This document shows positions 8,870 to 16,916 of a stretch of DNA of 64,000 nucleotides, piece by piece. A program made the translations under genes and the position numbers. Each line of letters opens with the position of its first letter. The stretch's first letter is position 1. The stretch lies in contig NZ_JBHSHY010000009.1 of assembly GCF_042653205.1 (NCBI RefSeq), forward strand, positions 94,004 through 158,003, read 5' to 3'. The notes beneath the pieces are model-generated. The model was not told the origin of the DNA and searched no databases. It saw nothing but the letters and a program-made list of their open reading frames with translations. The DNA is from Paenibacillus_Z sp042653205. GTDB lineage: Bacteria > Bacillota > Bacilli > Paenibacillales > Paenibacillaceae.

Positions 8870-9538
8870 TCAGGTGGTGCCTGGCAGCATCGGCAGCTGC
8901 AGTTTGACCGTCTCCTCGCCGTCGCTGAACTTCTGCACCTCGTCCTTCAGCAGCAGCATGCGGCGGTCGAGCATGCCGATCATGTCCGCCGTCGCCTTCA
9001 GCTGCTCGCGGATCGTCGCCGGCATGTCGTCGTGGAACTGATAATAGATCTTATGCTCGAGGCTGGCCCAGAAATCCATCGCGATCGTCCGCAGCTGAAT
9101 TTCCACGTTCACGAGCTCGGTCCGGTCCGACAGGAAGATCGGAATCCGGATGATCAGGTGCAGGCTCTGGTAGCCGTTCGGCTTCGGATGCTTGATGTAA
9201 TCCTTCACTTCGACGACCTCGACGTCGCCTTGGCTGCGGATCATGTCGTACACGCGGTAAACGTCCGTCGTGAAGGAGCAGATGACGCGGACGCCGGCGA
9301 TGTCGCGAATATGCTTCGCGGCGTTCTCCTTCGATACCTCGAGCCCTTTGCGCTGCAGCTTCTCGACGATGCCCTCGGGCGATTTGATCCGCGTCTTGAC
9401 GTGCTCGATCGGGTTGTAGTTTTGAATGAATTGCAGTTCTTCGTTCAGGATCGTCAGCTTGGTGCTGACCTCGTCCAGCGCGAATTTATAGCTCATGAGC
9501 ATTTTCGCCCATTCCATGACCATTTGTTTATCCATCAT
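8870..9538 (-). CDS. Small alarmone synthetase, GTP pyrophosphokinase (RelP/YwaC-like)
   Basis: This 222-residue protein consists of a RelA/SpoT synthetase domain with no hydrolase or regulatory domains, so it makes (p)ppGpp from GTP/GDP and ATP but cannot degrade it. The synthetase motifs are clear: DIAGVRVICSF, VKDYIKHPKPNGYQSLHLII (G-loop region) and EIQLRTIAMDFWASLEHK. The N-terminal segment (EWAKMLMSYKFALDEVSTKL, NPIEHVKTRIK) is closer to B. subtilis YwaC (RelP/SAS2) than to YjbM (RelQ). AGGAG lies 11 bases before the ATG pair at 9538/9535. It starts 46 bases after the cardiolipin synthase gene on the same strand, so the two are probably one operon. Confidence 0.9.
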   Translation of the reverse strand: MMDKQMVMEWAKMLMSYKFALDEVSTKLTILNEELQFIQNYNPIEHVKTRIKSPEGIVEKLQRKGLEVSKENAAKHIRDIAGVRVICSFTTDVYRVYDMIRSQGDVEVVEVKDYIKHPKPNGYQSLHLIIRIPIFLSDRTELVNVEIQLRTIAMDFWASLEHKIYYQFHDDMPATIREQLKATADMIGMLDRRMLLLKDEVQKFSDGEETVKLQLPMLPGTT

Positions 9539-9584
9539 CGTTCATTTCACTCCTGCTGCGTAATCGTACGGAATATGCGATTCG

Positions 9585-11039
9585 TCACAAGATCGGAGAC
9601 AGCAGCCGCACGCATGATTCCCGGAACCGCTCCAGCCGCGAGCGCCGCTGGTACTGCTCGTAGGTCAGCTCCGTGCAATACCGCATGTCTTCCTCGAAAA
9701 TCCGCTTCAACGCCATGGCCGTCTTCGTGTCGTACAGGATGGCGTTGATCTCGAAATTCAGCTTGAAGCTCCGGATGTCCACGTTCGCCGTGCCGACCGA
9801 GGCGATGGTGCCGTCGACGACGAGCGCCTTCGCGTGAAGAAACCCTTTCTCGTACAGGTAGCACTTCATGCCTTCCTCGAGCAGCTCGCCCAAATACGAG
9901 AAGGTTGCCCAATAGACCATCTTATGATCCGGTCTGCTCGGCAGCATGATCCGCACGTCGATGCCCGACAGCACAGCCAGCTTGAGCGCGTTCAGCAAGC
10001 TTTCGTCGGGGATGAAATACGGCGTCTGCATGTAAATCGAGTGCTTGGCGGAATGAATCATCTTAATATAGGCGTTCTTGATCTGCTCGAGCGTCTGGTC
10101 CGGCCCGCTGGAGACGATCTGAATGCCCGTCGTCCCGGTGTTCGCCGCCGGCGGGAACAGGCCCAGCACCTCCCGGCTGAACGTCGTGTGGCTGGCCAGA
10201 TTCCAGTCCATCATGTAATGGGCCTGCATCTGGAGAACGGCATAGCCGGTAATGCGCAGATGCGTATCGCGCCAGAAGCCGAACCGCTTATTAAGGCCCA
10301 TATACTCGTCGCCGACGTTGAAGCCGCCGATGTAGCCGATCTGGCCGTCGATGATGACGAGCTTCCGGTGGTTGCGGTAATTCACGCGGATGTTCAAGTA
10401 CGGAATCTTGGACGGGAAGAAGTACGCCACTTCCCCGCCGGCCTTGACCAATTCGCCGAAGAACTCCCGCTTGAGCAGCGAGCTGCCGATATCGTCCACG
10501 AGGAAGCGCACCTTGACGCCCTGCTTCGCTTTCTCGGTCAGCGCGTCGACGAGCCGTCTGCCGAGCCCGTCGTTATGGACGATATAGTACATCAGGTGAA
10601 TATGGTGGGTCGCCCGCTCGATATCCGCGAACAGCGCGTCGAACTTGTCGGGGCCGTTCGTGTAAATATCGACGTGGTTGTTCTGCGTGTACAGCGCGAA
10701 CCCGCTCGTCAAATTCATGCAGATCAGATCCATGTAACGCTCCGCCGCATCATCATTAAACACAATCCGATGGTCGCGAAACTCCCGCCGCTGCTGCTCG
10801 ATGAGGGCGTTCATCGTTTCCCTCGTCCGCTTGTTCAGCTTGTACAGCTTCTTCTTGCTGAGATTCTGCCCGAAAACCAGGTACACGACGAACCCGACCG
10901 CCGGCAAAAACAGCAGCACCATCAGCCACGCCCAGGTGACTCCGACGTTCCGGCGTTCCATGAACATGACCGCGATCGCTAGCGGAATGTTGATGACGGT
11001 TATGATGGTTACGAAGTTCGATAAGAAAAAATGGGTCAT
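9585..11039 (-). CDS. cls: Cardiolipin synthase
   Basis: This 484-residue phospholipase-D-superfamily membrane enzyme condenses two phosphatidylglycerols into cardiolipin. Two N-terminal helices (about 5-65) precede the two HKD motifs: HRKLVIIDGQIGYIGG near residue 223 and HAKALVVDGTIASVGTAN near residue 400. Length and layout match ClsA of Bacillus (about 482 residues). The start at 11039 (MTHFFLSNF) is preceded by GAGAGGAA. A longer open frame reaching 11264 has no support and would overlap the divergent germination operon. The downstream alarmone synthetase gene follows at once. Confidence 0.95.
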   Translation of the reverse strand: MTHFFLSNFVTIITVINIPLAIAVMFMERRNVGVTWAWLMVLLFLPAVGFVVYLVFGQNLSKKKLYKLNKRTRETMNALIEQQRREFRDHRIVFNDDAAERYMDLICMNLTSGFALYTQNNHVDIYTNGPDKFDALFADIERATHHIHLMYYIVHNDGLGRRLVDALTEKAKQGVKVRFLVDDIGSSLLKREFFGELVKAGGEVAYFFPSKIPYLNIRVNYRNHRKLVIIDGQIGYIGGFNVGDEYMGLNKRFGFWRDTHLRITGYAVLQMQAHYMMDWNLASHTTFSREVLGLFPPAANTGTTGIQIVSSGPDQTLEQIKNAYIKMIHSAKHSIYMQTPYFIPDESLLNALKLAVLSGIDVRIMLPSRPDHKMVYWATFSYLGELLEEGMKCYLYEKGFLHAKALVVDGTIASVGTANVDIRSFKLNFEINAILYDTKTAMALKRIFEEDMRYCTELTYEQYQRRSRLERFRESCVRLLSPIL

Positions 11040-11150
11040 GACGTCGGTTCCTCTCGGCTCGGCGTTGCGGTAGTTCGCTTGTCCAGTATACCCCATCCGG
11101 GGGGCCGGAGGAAAATCGGGCGGGGAGAATGGCAAGCGCTTCTCGAATTT

Positions 11151-11180
11151 GCATAATTTGCCGTTATTTCGCAAATGATA
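11151..11180 (+). promoter_or_regulatory. Possible sigma-G-type promoter of the germinant receptor operon
   Basis: GCATA (11151-11155) and AATGATA (11174-11180), 18 bases apart, resemble the forespore sigma-G pattern (GHATR ... CATWMTA) with one mismatch. They lie 45 bases before the first germination gene, where a forespore promoter is expected. Pattern match only. Confidence 0.35.
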
Positions 11181-11224
11181 TCCGGGATATAAACGGAAGA
11201 GAACGATTGGTGGGATAGATCGAG

Positions 11225-12724
11225 ATGTCGAATCATAACGATGCAACTTCCGGCCACAGCCCAAGTCAATCCATGCCTGCCGAAGCGCCGATCGATACCG
11301 ACCTTCTTCATAATGTCGCCAATATCCGAGAGGCGCTGGACAACAGCTCCGATCTGATCGTTCGCTTCATCGATCATGCCGGTCGTCCGGGCGCGCTGGC
11401 GTTGCTCTATATCGACGGGATGTCGAAATCCCAAACCATTAACGAATCTATTTTAGATCCTCTTACTTCATCCCAATCCGGGCCGGTTCCCGAAGCGATC
11501 AAAGATCGCGTGAAACAAGCCATCTCCATTGCGAATATACAGGAAACGAATACGCTGCCGGCTATTCTTTCCGCGCTTGTATCCGGAAGAACCGTGATTG
11601 CGATCGATGGCGGCTCGAGCGCTCTCCTATTGGATACCAAACAAATCGAATCGCGCACCATCTCCGAACCGACCACGCAAACGGTCATACGCGGCCCCAA
11701 AGATTGTTTTACGGAGAACCTCAGGACCAATACATCCTTGGTGAGGGCGCGTATTCAAAGTCCGAAACTGCGGCTTGAACAGACGAAGATCGGGGACGTG
11801 ACGCAGACGGCCGTCGAAATCATGTACCTGAAAGACATCGCGGACGAAGGCATCGTCACAGAAGTCAGGCGGCGTCTGCAAAACATCCAAATCGACGGCA
11901 TACTCGAATCGGGCTACATCGAAAGCTTCATCCAAGACAAACAACAATCGCCCTTTCCGACCGTGCTGAATACGGAGCGTCCGGATATCGTGGCCGGAAA
12001 TTTGCTTGAAGGGCGCGTCGCCATTTTTATCAGCGGCACGCCTTTCGTTCTCATCGTGCCCGTAACGTTTACGCAATTTTTTCAGTCCCCGGAGGATTAT
12101 TATCAGAATCCCTATATCGGCAGCATGCTGAGGTTTTTGCGTTTGGTGGCGTTCCTGCTCTCGCTGTACGCGCCTTCTTTATATGTCGCCATGATTACGT
12201 TTCACCAGGCTCTCGTGCCTACCGTTCTACTGATCAGCATTGCCGCGCAACGGGAAGCCATTCCGTTTCCGGTAATCGTCGAGGCACTTCTCATGGAAGT
12301 CACCTTTGAAGTGCTAAGGGAAGCCGGCATCCGCATGCCGAGAGCCGTAGGCCCGGCCCTCTCGATCGTAGGCGCGCTTATCTTGGGTCAAGCGGCCGTG
12401 GAGGCAGGTCTCGTATCCGCCGCGATCGTAATCATCGTGTCGATCACCGCGATCGCCAGCTTCGCGCTTCCCAACTACAACATCGGCATAACGGCACGCT
12501 TGCTTCGTTTCCTGCTGCTCTTCGTTGCTTCCTATTGCGGGTTGTACGGGCTCTTGATCGCGACGCTTATCGCGGGCATGCACATGTGCGGCCTTCGGTC
12601 ATTCGGAGTTCCCTACCTCGCTCCCATGGCTCCGTTCAGGCTTCGCGAGCAGAAGGACGTGCTGCTGCGCTTCCCGATCCAAAGCTTGTCAGGGCCAGAC
12701 GTCTCGAAACGAACAAACGAATAA
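11225..12724 (+). CDS. Germinant receptor subunit A (GerA/GerK-type spore germination protein)
   Basis: This 499-residue protein has the GerA family layout: a soluble N-terminal part of about 270 residues (DLLHNVANIREALDNSSDLI; IDGGSSALLLDTKQIESRT) and then a membrane domain of four to five helices from about residue 290 (MLRFLRLVAFLLSLYAPSLY, then the family-typical AQREAIPFPVIVEALLMEV). The family motif PRAVGPALSIVGALILGQAA is present. It sits in the spore inner membrane as part of an A-B-C complex that responds to nutrients. GGTGGG lies about 10 bases before the ATG at 11225. Gene order A-C-B matches gerK more than gerA, but the germinant cannot be inferred. Confidence 0.95.
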   Translation: MSNHNDATSGHSPSQSMPAEAPIDTDLLHNVANIREALDNSSDLIVRFIDHAGRPGALALLYIDGMSKSQTINESILDPLTSSQSGPVPEAIKDRVKQAISIANIQETNTLPAILSALVSGRTVIAIDGGSSALLLDTKQIESRTISEPTTQTVIRGPKDCFTENLRTNTSLVRARIQSPKLRLEQTKIGDVTQTAVEIMYLKDIADEGIVTEVRRRLQNIQIDGILESGYIESFIQDKQQSPFPTVLNTERPDIVAGNLLEGRVAIFISGTPFVLIVPVTFTQFFQSPEDYYQNPYIGSMLRFLRLVAFLLSLYAPSLYVAMITFHQALVPTVLLISIAAQREAIPFPVIVEALLMEVTFEVLREAGIRMPRAVGPALSIVGALILGQAAVEAGLVSAAIVIIVSITAIASFALPNYNIGITARLLRFLLLFVASYCGLYGLLIATLIAGMHMCGLRSFGVPYLAPMAPFRLREQKDVLLRFPIQSLSGPDVSKRTNE

Positions 12725-12739
12725 AGCGGGGGAGCGTAA

Positions 12740-13924
12740 GTGAAAACGACGTTAGGCTGCATGATCATCATGGTATTGCTCGCTCTCGCGGGGTGCTCGA
12801 ATTACAAAGAATTAAACGAGCTTTCCATTGTCCTCGGTTTGGGAATCGATTATTTGCCCAATAAAGACATGTACGAGGTTACGTACCAGGTGGTGAATCC
12901 GATCGAGAATGCCGCCAAAAGCACGGGGTCCGGAACTACGCCTGTCATCGACATTAAAACGACCGGCAAGACGCTGGCCGAAGCGGCGATTAACCACGCA
13001 AATGTTTTTTCGCGGAGAAACATTTATTCGCACATTCAAGTCATCGTGCTCGGCGAGACGCTGGCGAGGAAGGAGAGTTTAAACTTCATATTCGACATCT
13101 TCGAGCGGGATGCCAACGTGCGCGTGAATATTCCAATCTTGGTAGCCCGAAATACGGATGTGAAAACCCTCCTGGATACTCTTGTCACGATCGATAAAAT
13201 CCCCGTTCGGTCGCTGGAAGGTAAATTGGAGAACTCTTCGCAAATTCTGGGGGACCACGCCAACACCAAAATCTACGACGTCATCGAAGATTTGACGAAC
13301 CTGGGGTCGGAACCAGCCATAAGCGGAATTACCGTCATCGGCAATAAAAAGACCGGCATTACGAAGAAGAACTTGGAAAGCATGGAGAAGAGCTACGCCG
13401 CACTCAACGGAATAGGGCTCTTTCGCAAGGGAATGCTCGTCGGGTGGATGGAAGGGCATAAGACAAAGTCGCTCCAAATCATAGCCAACAAAATAAAAAG
13501 AACCTACTTGCGGATCCCGTGCGACGAGAAGCACTATAACGCGGTTATCATCGACCGGCTGCGCAGTCATACCCATGTCGATGTGACAAATAATCAAACC
13601 GAGATTACCGTACAGGTCCAGGGTTACGGATTCATCGCCGAAATGCTGTGCAACACGGACATAAGCCAGCGCAATGTGCTCCGGAAATATGAAGATGAGG
13701 CAGCACTGGAGATGGAGAAGGAGATCAAGGAAGGCATTAGGTTCGCGCAAAAGATGAAGAGCGACGTGTTCGGCTTCGGAGAAATCCTGCACTATTCGCA
13801 TCTTCGGAAATGGAACGACCACAAAGGTCAATGGGATGAGTTATTTTCGAAGGCGAAGATAACCGTTCACGCGAGAATCGACATCGAAGGGGTGGGCATG
13901 AGAATCAAGCCGTATCCTTATTGA
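12740..13924 (+). CDS. Germinant receptor subunit C, Ger(x)C family lipoprotein
   Basis: This 394-residue lipoprotein begins with a hydrophobic signal and a lipobox (LALAGC, Cys near residue 19), followed by the family start NYKELNELSIVLGLGIDYL. The body is the three-domain Ger(x)C fold typical of GerAC/GerKC. The GTG start is preceded by GGGGGAGC, 15 bases after the A-subunit stop. The last codons overlap a TTG of the next gene's long frame. The protein is expected to be anchored on the outer face of the spore inner membrane after lipidation by Lgt. Confidence 0.94.
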   Translation: MKTTLGCMIIMVLLALAGCSNYKELNELSIVLGLGIDYLPNKDMYEVTYQVVNPIENAAKSTGSGTTPVIDIKTTGKTLAEAAINHANVFSRRNIYSHIQVIVLGETLARKESLNFIFDIFERDANVRVNIPILVARNTDVKTLLDTLVTIDKIPVRSLEGKLENSSQILGDHANTKIYDVIEDLTNLGSEPAISGITVIGNKKTGITKKNLESMEKSYAALNGIGLFRKGMLVGWMEGHKTKSLQIIANKIKRTYLRIPCDEKHYNAVIIDRLRSHTHVDVTNNQTEITVQVQGYGFIAEMLCNTDISQRNVLRKYEDEAALEMEKEIKEGIRFAQKMKSDVFGFGEILHYSHLRKWNDHKGQWDELFSKAKITVHARIDIEGVGMRIKPYPY

Positions 13925-13944
13925 TCAAGGAGCCTGATAGCAAG

Positions 13945-15048
13945 ATGCGCCAGGAAAACATAAACGGGTTTCAGCTGTTTAGCGTCATGTTTTTATTCGA
14001 GCTTGGAAGCGCCATTCTGGTCGGACTGGCCGCCGACGCCCATCAGGATGCCTGGATGTCGGTCATCTTGGCAGCGGGTTTGGGCTGCATTCTGTATTGG
14101 GTGTACGCGAAGCTGAGCGGCCTATACCCGTCCAAGACGCTGATCCAATATCTCCAAAGCATTCTGGGTACGTTTCTAGGCTGGCTGATCGGGCTCGCAT
14201 ATGTCGTTTATTTCATTTACGTCGCATCCCGCGTCCTGCGCGATTTCGAGGAGCTCCTCGTGATTACCGCCTATCGGTCTAGCACGCTCCTGACCATCGG
14301 CATCATCATGATGATTTGCGTCATGTATGCGGCCCATCAGGGCGCGGAGGTTTTTTTCCGCATCGCGGAGATTTGCTTTTTCGTCATCGCGTTCATGCTG
14401 CTTTCGTTGGTGATTCTTGAAATCGCAAGCGACATACTGAAATTGCATCATTTTCTCCCGGTATTGGAGCATGGGTGGGCCCCCGTTTTCAAAAGCGTAT
14501 TTCCGAGTACGTTGACGTTTCCGTTCGGAGAAATGATCGCGTTCACGATGCTGCTGCCCTTCCTGAACAAGCAGGAACGGGCGAAGAAGGTCGGCATGGC
14601 CGCGATCGGTTCGAGCGGACTGATTTTGACGGTGTTTACGCTAACGAACATCGCCGTCTTGGGCGCCACTGTCATCGAACGCTCGGCCTTCCCGTTCCTT
14701 ACCGCGGGAAGCTACATCGACATCTCGCATTTTCTACAGCGGCTTGATATCGTGGTGATCATATGCATGGTCATTCTCGGATTCGTGAAAATCGCGGTCT
14801 ATTTCTACTGCGCCCTGATCGGGGCTGCTCAATTGTTCAACATCCGGGAAAGAAGAAAAATGATTTATCCGACCGGGATATTGGTGTTGATCGGCTCGCT
14901 TGTCATTGCGCCTACGTATATTCACCATATCCACGAAGGGCTGAAGGTCGTACCCTATGTGTTGCATCTTCCGCTGCAAATCGCCGTTCCCGTCCTGTTG
15001 CTGCTAATCGCATGGATTAGAAAAAAAGCCGCAAAAGCCGCGAGCTGA
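13945..15048 (+). CDS. Germinant receptor subunit B, endospore germination permease
   Basis: This 367-residue protein has about ten membrane helices in the GerAB/APC-superfamily fold (QLFSVMFLFELGSAILVGLA at the N-terminus; FPFGEMIAFTMLLPFLNKQE in the middle). In the GerA paradigm the B subunit binds the amino-acid or sugar germinant. I chose ATG at 13945, with AAGGAG 12 bases upstream. A TTG at 13921 would add eight residues and overlap the C-subunit stop. It is the final gene of the receptor operon. Its stop codon lies in the loop of a hairpin that also terminates the opposing small gene. Confidence 0.94.
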   Translation: MRQENINGFQLFSVMFLFELGSAILVGLAADAHQDAWMSVILAAGLGCILYWVYAKLSGLYPSKTLIQYLQSILGTFLGWLIGLAYVVYFIYVASRVLRDFEELLVITAYRSSTLLTIGIIMMICVMYAAHQGAEVFFRIAEICFFVIAFMLLSLVILEIASDILKLHHFLPVLEHGWAPVFKSVFPSTLTFPFGEMIAFTMLLPFLNKQERAKKVGMAAIGSSGLILTVFTLTNIAVLGATVIERSAFPFLTAGSYIDISHFLQRLDIVVIICMVILGFVKIAVYFYCALIGAAQLFNIRERRKMIYPTGILVLIGSLVIAPTYIHHIHEGLKVVPYVLHLPLQIAVPVLLLLIAWIRKKAAKAAS

Positions 15049-15056
15049 CTCGCGGC
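15021..15056 (-). terminator. Terminator of the opposing small membrane-protein gene
   Basis: GCCGCGAG (15037-15044) pairs with CTCGCGGC (15049-15056) around CTGA. Reading on the minus strand, the stem is followed by TTTTGCGGCTTTTTTT. The loop contains the stop codon of the plus-strand germination permease gene. Confidence 0.8.
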
Positions 15057-15058
15057 TG

Positions 15059-15274
15059 CTACATACGCTTCCGGAACATCCGCTTGGCGCAGGAAATCAG
15101 AAGCGGCAGCAAAAATACGAGGCCGAGTAAATAGTCTTCTATCCCGCTTCGATATTTGATTTTGGTCAACGCATGCCACGTTTCGAAAATGCCGAACCCT
15201 TGCAGAACATCCAGCCAAGTATCGAGCGCGTAGACGAGGAGAAATAACAACACGAAAACGAGCAGCTGCTTCAA
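15059..15274 (-). CDS. Small two-helix membrane protein
   Basis: This is a 71-residue protein of unknown function. A first hydrophobic segment (LLVFVLLFLLVYALDTWL) and a second (YLLGLVFLLPLLISCAKRMF) flank a short polar loop, and the C-terminus is basic. I chose the TTG at 15274 because AAAGGTGA lies 4-5 bases upstream; a GTG at 15283 adds three residues. The strong terminator directly after the stop supports a real gene. It converges on the germinant receptor operon, and small membrane proteins next to ger operons have been reported to modulate germination (for example GerD/GerW-like or 2-helix proteins). Any such role here is speculation. Confidence 0.6.
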   Translation of the reverse strand: MKQLLVFVLLFLLVYALDTWLDVLQGFGIFETWHALTKIKYRSGIEDYLLGLVFLLPLLISCAKRMFRKRM

Positions 15275-15362
15275 ACGAATCACCTTTCCGACGTTTTCGG
15301 TAGTATTCGATTCCCGATACGGCTCTATCCGAAGTCTCCCGTCAACCCGTAAAAAAGAAAGG

Positions 15363-15391
15363 TGCCCGCCCGGCAACCTGCCGAGCGGGCA
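15363..15391 (-). terminator. Terminator of the lut regulator/operon
   Basis: TGCCCGCCCGGCA (15363-15375) pairs with TGCCGAGCGGGCA (15379-15391). On the minus strand the stem is followed by CCTTTCTTTTTT. It lies 57 bases after the regulator stop. Confidence 0.85.
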
Positions 15392-15448
15392 TCATTTGGC
15401 GTACTCTACCGGCCGCCGCTTGTTCGGGAGCGAGTCTCCCTGACGGTT

Positions 15449-16162
15449 CTAAAGCACGCGCAGCAAATCGTCAACCACGTGCGCCAGATGCGCCTTCATC
15501 CGCTCGCTGGACTGCGCTGCGTCGCGGGCAGAGACGGCTTCGAAGATGGCGAGATGCTCGCGGTACAGCCGTTCCGCCACGGACCGGTTGGCGTAAATCT
15601 CCACGCGCCGGATGTCGCGGATGACCGACTCCAGCTGGCCGACGATCGATTCGAACAGCCGCAGCATGATGGAGTTGCGCGTCGCCTTCGCCAGCGTCAG
15701 ATGAAACTGCAGGTCCGTCCGCTCGCCCTCGAGGTCGTCGCCGATCGCCGCTTCCATCTCCCGGACGAGTCCGCGAAGCACCGCGAGGTCGTCCTCCGTC
15801 GCCTTCTCCGCGGCGATCGAGGCGTTCGCCACCTCCAGCGCGTGCCGCGCCTCGAGCAATTCCAGCAGCGTCTCGCGGTTCATGCGCAGCGCCTGCAGCT
15901 CGGGCAGCTCGACCAGCGCCGGCGCCGGGGCGGCGCTGATTACGCGGCAGCCGCCGCCCTGGCGAATCTCGATATAGCCCATCGCTTTCAGCGCGCTCAG
16001 CGCCTCCCGCGTCGTGGACCGTCCGACGCCGAACTGCTCCGACATCTCCTTCGTCGAAGGCAGCTTGTCGCCGACCTTCCATTTGCCGTCCAGGATCAGC
16101 CGCTTCAGCTGCTCGGCAATCTCCTCGTAATGGTTGCGTTTGGACAAACGGGTGATTTCCAT
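15449..16162 (-). CDS. lutR: FadR/GntR-family regulator of the lut operon (LutR-like)
   Basis: This 237-residue regulator has an N-terminal GntR winged helix (residues about 10-75; DKLPSTKEMSEQFGVGRSTT) and a C-terminal FCD ligand-binding domain, all-helical, with metal-coordinating His/Asp residues (LTLAKATRNS; EHLAIFEAV; HLAHVVDD). In B. subtilis LutR, of this same family, represses lutABC and is relieved by lactate. Here it is the last gene of the lutABC unit, 22 bases after lutC, rather than divergent. GGAGAGGAGC precedes the ATG. The likely operator is the palindrome in the lutA promoter at 19211-19223. Confidence 0.85.
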   Translation of the reverse strand: MEITRLSKRNHYEEIAEQLKRLILDGKWKVGDKLPSTKEMSEQFGVGRSTTREALSALKAMGYIEIRQGGGCRVISAAPAPALVELPELQALRMNRETLLELLEARHALEVANASIAAEKATEDDLAVLRGLVREMEAAIGDDLEGERTDLQFHLTLAKATRNSIMLRLFESIVGQLESVIRDIRRVEIYANRSVAERLYREHLAIFEAVSARDAAQSSERMKAHLAHVVDDLLRVL

Positions 16163-16184
16163 GCCGAAGCTCCTCTCCTTCCCG

Positions 16185-16916
16185 TTACCCGACGATCAGC
16201 GCGTACACGATGCCCGGGCCGTGCACGCCGATCGTCAGATCGTTCTCGATGTCCGCCGAGCGGCTCGGGCCGGAGATGAAGTGAATGCCGGCGGGCAGAT
16301 TGCCGCGGCCCGCGCGGTCGAAGTTCACGAGAATTTCGCCGAGCCGCGTGTGCAGCCGCTCGACCGGAATGATCGCGATGAGCACCGTCGGCAGCAGGCT
16401 CACGGAGCGGCCCTTGTCCTTCGAAGACAGCACCGCGATCGAGCCGGTATACGCCGCCGCGTAATCCGCGACGACGATGCCGAAGTCCGCTTCCGCCGCG
16501 CGCGCCTTCCACTGCTCTTGCGGGTCGCTGTTCCAGACCGCGAATGAAGCGTCCGGCATCGCGTCTTCCAGCCCGAGCGCGTTCAGCTCCGGCTGGTTCT
16601 GGCGGATGACGTGCTTCGCGCCCATCTCCGCCGCCTTGCCGGCGATGAACGCGCGCGCGTCCTCCATCGTCGCGAGCCGCTCCGTATGGCCGCCGGCCGC
16701 CTTGAAGTTCGCGCGGAACCGCTCGATCCGCTCCTCGAGCGGCCAGGCGAAGCCGTTCCAAAAGTCCGGCGCCCCGCGGAACGGATGCGCCGGCGGCTCC
16801 GCCGCGCGCGGCCGCCGCAGCTTGGCGGAAATGCCGCCGATGAAGCCTGCTTGCTTCTCCCGCGACCGCGCGTCCAGCTCAGCCAGCCACGCCCGGTGTT
16901 CGTCCGTATTAGCCAT
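16185..16916 (-). CDS. lutC: Lactate utilization protein C
   Basis: This 243-residue LUD-domain protein (residues about 60-243) is the third component of the LutABC L-lactate oxidation complex. Its C-terminal signature is GVHGPGIVYALIVG with HFISGPSRSADIENDLTIG before it, as in YkgG/LutC. The N-terminal part carries the usual helix (HRAWLAELDARSREKQAGFI). Its start overlaps the lutB stop by 8 bases. Cytoplasmic; electrons from lactate pass through the Fe-S clusters of LutA and LutB. Confidence 0.93.
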   Translation of the reverse strand: MANTDEHRAWLAELDARSREKQAGFIGGISAKLRRPRAAEPPAHPFRGAPDFWNGFAWPLEERIERFRANFKAAGGHTERLATMEDARAFIAGKAAEMGAKHVIRQNQPELNALGLEDAMPDASFAVWNSDPQEQWKARAAEADFGIVVADYAAAYTGSIAVLSSKDKGRSVSLLPTVLIAIIPVERLHTRLGEILVNFDRAGRGNLPAGIHFISGPSRSADIENDLTIGVHGPGIVYALIVG

